The position numbers were made by a program, and so were the translations under genes. A model generated the notes under the pieces. The model did no database searches and had not been told where the DNA came from. It was given only the letters and a program-made list of their open reading frames with translations. From Bactericera cockerelli (lineage: Eukaryota; Arthropoda; Insecta; Hemiptera; Triozidae), in NCBI GenBank assembly GCA_024516035.1, contig CM044956.1, positions 31,346,217-31,410,216 on the forward strand: 64,000 nt of DNA. Direction: 5' to 3'. Below are positions 56,081-64,000 of this stretch, one piece after another. The first letter of the stretch is position 1. Every line of letters begins with the position of its first letter.

Positions 56081-58320
56081 CGGTGTACAGATTTATATTA
56101 AAGATTGTAATATCTTGAACATGTTAGTTTATAGAAGAAACGTCGAAAAAAACCGAGTACAAACTGAAACATAGCTATAACATTAAGTATGAAGATGAAT
56201 GTGTTGCCTGTGTCTGACTGACTCTCAGCCATGCCTCTGTCACAGCAAGTGCGTCAAGACCCGCTTGCCATTAAGTGGACTTAATTGTTTCTTAGTAATA
56301 CATCTTTCTAAAGTCAATAATTTTATCTAATCGGTCCTTGGGATAAGAGTTTCTCCCTATTTTTAACCTGTGTTTAACTGATGATTCAGAACATGGAAAA
56401 TCATCTGGTCTGGTCGTTAAGTACGAGACCATTCTTAGGTCCAATCCTTCTCTCTCATTAGAATTGGATTTTGTCTAAGAATAGATAGATGTAGCTAGTT
56501 GTAACATCTCTTAACGCCTCATCAAGTATGCGGTGTCCATTGTCCATGTGTTTCTGCTCATAAGATGTGTCCCTCCCCCCTCCCCAGGCACAAGTACTAT
56601 GAGAGTAGCATGGAATCAAATTGAAGAAAAGAATAGTAGAATGAGAAGATGAAAACATTGTAATTCTAGGTATTATTGTTACTCGAGAATGAACCAAAAC
56701 TCAATTATTTTTTTGTTCCAAACTCCGCCAGTCCTGTAGGATTGTAAACCTCATAAACTAAAATTTATTTTACCATTTTCATTTCTGTGGTCGTCACAGT
56801 TATGTTTTGGTGGTTCAAAATCCCTACTATTTTAATATTTTGATTGATATGAGCTATCTTGAGATTGTATAATCAAGTTATTGTCCTACTAGGTTACTAG
56901 GCGCTTTGAAGGGGTCAACCACACCAAATCACATTCATGGTAACCAATATTGGATTAGGTAAACAGTCGGCTTGCATTGCAGTCTGTTATGTGATGATCA
57001 TCAGGTGTTAGGTCACCTGAGTAACGTCTCATTGCATCGAGTGCATTGTTGTTTGCACACATGAGACTGTGATTTGCATATTGATTTCAAACTGCATTCT
57101 GATAGACTTTCTGTTCTCATCCTCAATAATATAGGGAAGCTTGGAAAGGTTATTCAACCAAGGAGATGGATGTGTAGTTGAAATAACTAGAAGTAGCAGT
57201 AGAATTTTGACATGAGCTGGTAAACGTGTGAACTGCTGTTGATTGAATTTCTCTTTGTATTTGTTTTGATAATTAGGAGGTTCCTTTCTATAATATACCT
57301 AGTCTGTGATCATATTAGTTGGTACACTATGTATTATAAGAGGATAACTGCCAAATATGTAATATTGGCAACTCTAAGAATCACTTCGTTATATTATTTT
57401 CTTGAGGCAAGGATTCATAGATGTTAAATGTTGATTATTGGTTTTCAGATTACTCTAAAAACAAAGTAATGTTACGCTCATCCCAAACGTCTGTTTACGT
57501 TGCTGAATAATGAGTCACTCTTGCTGGTAGAAACCTAACCCACCTCCTGCTTTTCCTCTCTCTAACATACTCATCCGGATCCGCAGCCACCAGGCTTGTG
57601 GTCAGGGGAGGGTATGAGCACTCGTCCGCCCTTATGGAACTTTTAATCTCCTTGCATAACATTCATTATGTACGAAGACGAAGTTTTTCTCCTAACATCC
57701 TCCCACCTCCCCACGCCTCGGTAATATTCTCATTTCTGTCTTCCTCCCCCTGAATACACCACACGTATTCAAATTTCTTTCGCCCACGCCAGTGCTTTTC
57801 CTTTCACTCTTCTCTGTGTTGATATTTGAAAAAAAAATTGTGAAAAACTTTAGATGAAGGTATGCTATCCTTTAAAATTTGTATTGATCATCCCGGTGTC
57901 TGATTGTTCCAACACTCCGCAGCAAGACACTCCCTCGTGGTAGCGTGTAGCCAGGCCCTGGGAGTGTTCCAGAGATAAGAACTCAGACTTGGAGTAGTGA
58001 AACATCCGGCGGAGCTGCAACCCGCAACACATCACATTCCCCGATACGACATAGATGAATTCGGTCAATGATAATGGAAGTACAGAACAGTGTGATTGTC
58101 AAAACTCCATACTGTAAAGTGTTATTGCTCCGGTGCTGGTGATAAGATAGCTATATATCTCGGAGTTCTTATAGTATCTATGGTTCCAATTAGTGCTTGC
58201 TGTTTGGTCTATTATGTACTTTTATATTCTACTGACAGATGATAGACCTCACACGTGAGAACTTCTTAATGATGTAGGGTTGTAGGTTCTGATCGTAATT
58301 CTTTCAAAGACGTAACCACT
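56081..58320. other. Intron, no gene seen
   Basis: Slightly GC-richer patches at 57560-57760 and 57880-58050 give open frames (one on the minus strand at 57865-58068) without recognisable domains or splice context. Confidence 0.4.
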
Positions 58321-59689
58321 ATCAAACACCTCGGCCGAGGTGTGAAGAACGCCTATACAAAGAAAGAGACAGCCCGGCAGAGTGTAAGGTTACGGAAAAC
58401 ATAGTTCCCATGCATTTCATGTACTTTCAGCCAGCGAAAAGTGCAACATGAATTTCAAAAATTGCGATTTTTATTGCAGAAATGGACTCTACGTTGAAAA
58501 ATAAATTGATTTGACTTTTTGTTTGACTTCCTAGGCCAAAGGGAACCCTATTTACGAGACCCCCCAACAATCGTGAAAGACATGAAAAGATTCATAATTT
58601 TTTTTTTTTTTCGTTTTTTTTTTTCATACGGATCCTTTGAGACCCGACTTCGTGTCTTTAACTTGGCACTGAAGATTAAGTGAGGTGTCTAAAGTGATCA
58701 AGATATAATGGAGATGAGCCCGGACCAAAAAAAAATTCTAAATTATAAGCGGGCGGCCCATTTGGGCGGCCTCGTGTTTTGGGAGCCCAAATCGGGAATT
58801 GAAGGATAATACTAATCTTAAGTGGTATCAAACGAAAGATCTTGATGAACAGATACCAAATTTATTGATTTTATTCCTTCATCCGGTCCACTGGGTGGCA
58901 CCTGGTGGCCTTTTCATTTTCTTTGACGGGTAGGTACCTTCGAATCCTTAGCTTAGTGGTCAGATCTTGGCCAGTATGTATTTTTCGAGATGACCTCGCT
59001 CTCTCACTGCGAAATTTTAATGTTTAAGTTTCCAAGTATTAATTTAGTTAGTTCATTTCCGTCTGTTTCTTTAGAAGACAACTTTGTCAATCGGGAGCAA
59101 GCTCGACCTGCCACCCAGTCAACATAGGTTCGAATCCTGGCGGGGACGAAATTTTTTAGCTCTATATTTTCAATTTGGGCTTAACGTTGTTTTGTTTTTC
59201 CGATCCTTATATTTGATCTTCATGACGACCTCATTACCCTCGCGAGGAAAATTTTAGTAGTTGCAGAATTGGCCAATGACCTGTGGCGGCATTACGAGAT
59301 TGATTTTGGACAATCATGGTTGGATGGAGATAAAATATGAAGAATTAGCTCTCATAATGTCGATGCTACTCACTAAAAGTTGTGACAAAGTAGTGACTTT
59401 GGCCAAGTGGGTAGCAGACTAGGCTTGCACGCACGATGACTTGGGTTAGATCCCCTTCAGGGAAGTTTTTTTTCTCTGTCCATTATGTCCAGGGTACACT
59501 CATACCTCGTGAGGTATTGATAAGGGACGTCACCACCGACCACCGAGTTCTCTCCCGCTCATGGTTTTATCAACACCGAATTGTCTCCCGTCGTGTCGCT
59601 TGCATTTTTACCTGATTTTATACCTACATAGTTTAAGCCTAGCATTAAAATTATAATCGAAAACCTAGGAATCATTGATATAGACCTGA

Positions 59690-59890
59690 GGCATGGCCTT
59701 CTATGTATTTTTCCTAACCCTATGATAAACACATGGCATGGCCTTCTATATATTTACCTAACCCTACTATAAACCCGAGGCATTGTCTTCTATGTATTAT
59801 CCCTAACCTCACTATATTCCTGAGGCATGGCCTTCTATGTATTTTACCTAACTCAACTATACACTGAAGGCATTGTCTTTCATTAGTTAG
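59690..59890 (-). repeat. Internal minisatellite of the 2.6-kb repeat, about 50-bp unit
   Basis: About four units of TGAGGCATGGCCTTCTATGT + ATTTTACCTAACCCTACTAT are present here, against about two and a half in copy 1 (39125-39245). Confidence 0.75.
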
Positions 59891-60175
59891 AGATTTCAAA
59901 GATTTCCTTATAAAAGGCCGATTCTTATATAATAATGATAATTTTATAGTTTTCATTTTCCTAAATACCTAATGTAAAAAAGCATGGTCTTATTTCCGGG
60001 AGAGATACTCGTGGTGACCCCTGCAACAAGCCGGAGAGAATTCGGGTATGAAAAGGTCAACGGGAGAGAACTCATTACCTCACCTTGATAAGGTGATTAC
60101 AAAATGATTTCTTTGGCATTTGTAAATCCAGGTGTTTTAGTGTCCCTCATAGGAGGCTCCGAGGTCTATTTAGCA

Positions 60176-60447
60176 TCTCTATATATAAAACAGAAAAAAG
60201 GACTACCTACCTACCTACCTACCTACCTACCTACCTACCTACCTACCTATGTTTGTTTGTCCGGAGTTGTTTAGCCAAAACGGTAAGAGATAGCGAAAAA
60301 TGTCTCAGAATTGACCCCCCCAAAACCATTATCGTTTTGTCCAGAAAAATTATAAAAAGTTCAAAAAGGCATTGCTGTCCAGCAGTACGGCCATGCCTTA
60401 GTAAATTTGAAATTTAGTCCCGTTGCAAAGCACGGGCAAACGGCTAG
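60176..60447 (+). mobile_element. Non-autonomous Helitron, copy 4
   Basis: It begins TCTCTATATATAAAACAG after A60175 and ends CGGCTAG before T60448. It has about ten TACC units. The matching position in the other 2.6-kb copy (38839/38840) is uninterrupted, which fixes both ends to the base. Confidence 0.95.
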
Positions 60448-60711
60448 TTAAAAGATAAACCTAATCATGTGGAGTATAGAATCAAAATGTCTTGCATTGA
60501 AAATTTATATATTATTTATTCACTTTGGGGACTCAGGGGGCCAAATCTGTGATCCAAATACATATTGACCTTAGAAAAATTACATACGTACTGCTAAAAC
60601 TATATCTTAATAAAAAGACAACTGGGTACATTCACATTTTCCCAGCTTATTTACTTTTGTTATTCATAATGTTTTAGTAGTGTATGAACCTATATTTTTG
60701 TACAAAAAGAA

Positions 60712-61262
60712 CTGATATCCCCCCAAAAACACCACTTCGTGGTTAAAAAAAAGAAGAACGCCTCACTCAAAAGAATGATTATAATTAGCTAAAAATAAAT
60801 GATATCAAATTGAGAACACCTTACCCCCTCTCTTTCTATATCTCTGCACTCTTCTCTGAATTTATTCCTCTTATGTTTATCTTTCTTTATCCTTTCTAGG
60901 GGTCATCCCAAACTAGATTTCTCTTTAAATTTACTTGTTGCACGGCAATAAAAAATGGCGGTCGCGGTGTAATTTTCTCGATTCAAATCAAATAGGTTCA
61001 GAAAAATCATACTCCGACCGCCATTTTTTATTGCCGTGCAACAAGTAAATTTAAAGAGAAATCAAGCTTGGGATGACCCCTAGAAAGGATAAAGAAAGAT
61101 AAACATAAGAGGAATAAATTCAGAGAAGAGTGCAGAGATATAGAAAGAGAGGGGGTAAGGTGTTCTCAATTTGATATCATTTATTTTTAGCTAATTATAA
61201 TCATTCTTTTGAGTGAGGCGTTCTTCTTTTTTTTAACCACGAAGTGGTGTTTTTGGGGGGAT
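60712..61262. repeat. Foldback module of the 2.6-kb repeat, copy 2
   Basis: Same arms and loop as 38022-38572 in reverse orientation, with loop orientation also reversed. The hairpin therefore existed before the two copies separated. Confidence 0.85.
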
Positions 61263-64000
61263 CTATTTGACGAATAAAGTTTACATCAACTTGAAACAGT
61301 AATGAATGATGTGAAGATTTTTTTGGAAGTCTATCTTCTATGTTTTCAACTTTATAGCTGTGTGTGTTGCTGGTGTTTTCAACTTTATAGTTTTATACAC
61401 CTTTTTTTGGAAGTGATTTCTATTTCAATAATGTCATATCTGTATTTGATTTCCTCCAATAGAATGGTTATAATGTTGCATGTTTAGATAATGATGTGAG
61501 TTATTCAATACCATCATACACTTTGACCTAAATGTTTTGAGAACGAAGTTTCGACTGACTAACATAATTATTATTTGCAAATATTATGGAACATCTTCCT
61601 GTTTCTGCAAATCTGCATAGGTGCAAGGTCTGATGCATTCGCAATTGTCTCAGGTTACTACTAGCTGCATTTATTATACAATGCTGACTATTACCATGCC
61701 AGTGTAGGGGATCTTATTTCTTCACAAGCATATCCAATACACTGACAGTACTTACCAGAGGTAACACATATCTTCATTACTCTGACATAAATATTAATTA
61801 TTGAATCATACTTGTTCTTTCCTACTTATTGTCGGAAAAATACTTTTTTGTTTACCTAACAATCCCGACCATGCAGGTAAGAGACCTTAAAACCTTTAAC
61901 AAATTCCTAAGCCAACAGGAATCCTAAACTTCTAATTGCCCAAGTAGATATAATGATTGATCTGGCCAGCCCGATTGGAGACGCATTATATTCACAGAAA
62001 TGCTTTGTCTTCAAGGCACACTGTTGGGAAAGGCTGAGACCCCCGCCTGTGCTGTCTGTATGTATGGGCTGGGTGGAGGGTAGCACGATGGCACGCGTGC
62101 AGTGAGTGGGTAAGCAAGGGATATGAGCTTCTCCTCTCCTCGTCCTATGTCTGATCAGGTTTAGTGCTAATGAAGTACAAGACTGTAGCTCGTAGATTTC
62201 AAGTACCTACCTAGCTTATAATAATGCTCGTTTTTCCGCTCATTCTACTTGAGAGATAGCGAGTTGCAAGTCTGACGAGTTTTCGCTCTAAAAGCAGTTC
62301 CATAAAAACATATGTGAGAAGATAATAATATATGAATGTTGAACATTAGGTCATAACGTGACGGGAAATGTTCTCGCGTAGCATTGCAGCTTGCTGTCAT
62401 TGTGGCTTTGTACGGGGGAAAATGGAACTCTCCCTAGCAGTGCTGACGAAAGCTGCTCAATTGTGACAGGAGTGTAGGTATAGGTACTATATCAGAGTGA
62501 GAGTAGCGTCCACTGGGATCTCGCTATCTATGGTGTCTGCGGGATTCCATCTTCCATCTCGGATAGTTAACACGATTCTTCTCAAAGTTAACAGCTTTAG
62601 CGGATATTAGCCATAACAGATGGTCTTGGAATAGTCCAAGGAGCCATGTTCATTGTGATACACACCGCTCCATGTGACTCATAAGATAAGTTGAGTATTC
62701 TCTGAAATATATCGTAGATTCAACTCGACGAGTAGAACATAGTGGCACCCAGCTGTAGCTGCATTGGCTGTCCGGCTCTTACGTTCGTGGAATATAATAT
62801 GTATGTTGTAATGAACAATGCGAAGAAATGAGAGCTTGCACTTCAGTGGAAATACTGGATACTTCAGTGTATAATCGTATGCAATATAAATCCTAGCGCC
62901 GAGCTGATGCATTGTCAGATAATGAACAACATTGCCCTGGGATGACCAAATAAAAAGTTATGATTTAATAATAAATTCTATGTTCTAAAACAGGGTGGAG
63001 ACTAATAATTTACCTATTTTGAAACGGCCTGTGTGAAGACGAGATCAGGAAAAGTAGAAAGTGTGACATTTTATCTTGCACTCGTTAAAATATTGCCATC
63101 GAATCATCAGCAAAAAGTTTTATTTTGTAAATGTCTTCTGAACTTTTGATTTTTTTTTCATGTTCCTTGAACAGACAGCATCGTCCCAAATTCAGCGCTC
63201 TATAATATTTATTGGGGAGTTATATCTGAACTTAATAATGGTCGTCCGTGGACACTTGTACATCAATATCCAGAAAGTAGAGCGAAACTTAGAAAACCGC
63301 ATAGTGTAAGATAGGAGAAAGAAGATAAAGCGCCGCCCAAACATGCTATCAAGCATTTTTGTGCCGAATACTTGCGGGGATTTTTTTACCGCGGAAATGT
63401 TTTTTTTTGGGTTACTTGTCTTGCTATGGTAAAGCCTGGTGTATGGAGATGACTGCTAAGCTTTATTTAGCTACATTAACTTTTAACTGTCATTAAGTTC
63501 ATAATATAGTCATGTGTAGATTTCCGTACACCCAGTAGATAGTGAAAACAAAGCATTCCATTGTGAAGAACCTCCTTGAGATTATCTATGAGAAAAATTC
63601 TCGGAAAGATCTGAAACTCAACAATTTCAACGCATTAATGTTCATGAAGTTGGAATAAATCAACTCGTTGGCAATTGATTTATTTGATCATTCTAGTTAA
63701 TGACCAAGAATTATGACGGGGTTAACGTTAACCTACCTGCTCTCAATGAACATCCACAATGCCACATGGTTGAAGTATTGAGCAAAATCGATAAATAATT
63801 TAATCATACTCTATCGACGCCATTATCCATTATCTAGTCGGCAATTAAAGAACAATAAATCGCGAAGGCAAGAGTATGACAATATGTGCGAAAAGTGTCT
63901 ATTTCTATTCTAATGACGACGACGACAGTGTGTTTGTTGTTGATTGTGAAGCTTGCCTCTGCAATGAAGTTACGGGGTGTCCGTCATGCCCTTTATCATA
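61263..64000. other. Intron, no gene seen
   Basis: AT-rich sequence to the end of the window. No exon with DH or PH domain motifs could be found on the + strand. Confidence 0.5.

Larger units (their letters stand above)
58321..61262 (-). mobile_element. 2.6-kb composite repeat, copy 2 (inverted, with Helitron inside)
   Basis: This is the reverse complement of 38022-40607. It starts ATCAAA and the palindrome CACCTCGGCCGAGGTG at 58321 and ends with the foldback and GTGTTTTTGGGGGGAT at 61262. It is longer because it carries a Helitron (60176-60447) and extra units of the internal minisatellite. tRNA-like modules lie at about 58937-58985, 59080-59150 and 59388-59465. Confidence 0.8.

Noticed and set aside
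57865..58068. Minus-strand frame in a GC-richer patch
   Set aside because: 67 residues with no domain or splice context; GC content alone is not enough.
62020..62135. GC-rich patch with AG and GT signals that might be a downstream RhoGEF2 exon
   Set aside because: The translation does not resemble DH, PH or linker sequence and the phase does not fit.

Overview
The window looks like one end-to-end piece of a large, AT-rich, repeat-packed insect nuclear genome. Long introns, GT-AG splice sites, Helitron, hAT, P-type and Harbinger-like elements and tRNA-headed SINEs make it an arthropod. A hemipteran such as a planthopper is my best guess, but that is inference. No bacterial genes, rRNA genes or intact tRNA genes are present.

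The only host gene I can support is on the + strand. It is the ortholog of Drosophila RhoGEF2 (vertebrate ARHGEF11/ARHGEF12, the RGS-RhoGEFs that link heterotrimeric G-alpha12/13 to RhoA). Nine exons between 1998 and 22727 encode a Ser/Pro-rich linker, the RGS-like domain (exons at 14614, 15463, 16510 and 17420) and a C1 zinc-binding domain (18402-18648). The upstream PDZ exons and the downstream DH-PH catalytic exons are outside the window. A tenth coding block at 42687-42873 has no usable splice acceptor and an in-frame upstream stop, so it may be an alternative first exon joining the same downstream acceptor. Exon 6 carries two compensating 1-base frameshifts.

The introns hold nearly everything else. 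By position: a 1341-bp integrase-type (Ginger-like) DNA transposon relic with palindrome-array ends (238-1578); Helitron copies at 2344, 46300, 50868 and 60176; an orphan FP-domain retrotransposon ORF1 (3646-4392); a 235-bp-arm foldback (7929-8425) abutting a LINE (8426-12215) whose reverse-transcriptase ORF is split by a 296-bp hAT MITE with a clean 8-bp duplication; a 5S rRNA-headed SINE (15083); a P-type element with a THAP-like first exon (20737-21698); two more hAT MITEs (22818, 25816); several minisatellites; a Harbinger-like element (52058-52975); and a mariner-like MITE (55176-55819).

The most striking structure is a pair of about 2.6-kb copies in inverted orientation (38022-40607 and 58321-61262). 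Each has a long foldback at one end and a 16-bp palindrome at the other, with tRNA-like modules and a variable minisatellite inside. One copy holds a Helitron and the other preserves the exact empty site. The last 21 kb and the span 28-38 kb are otherwise plain AT-rich intron.
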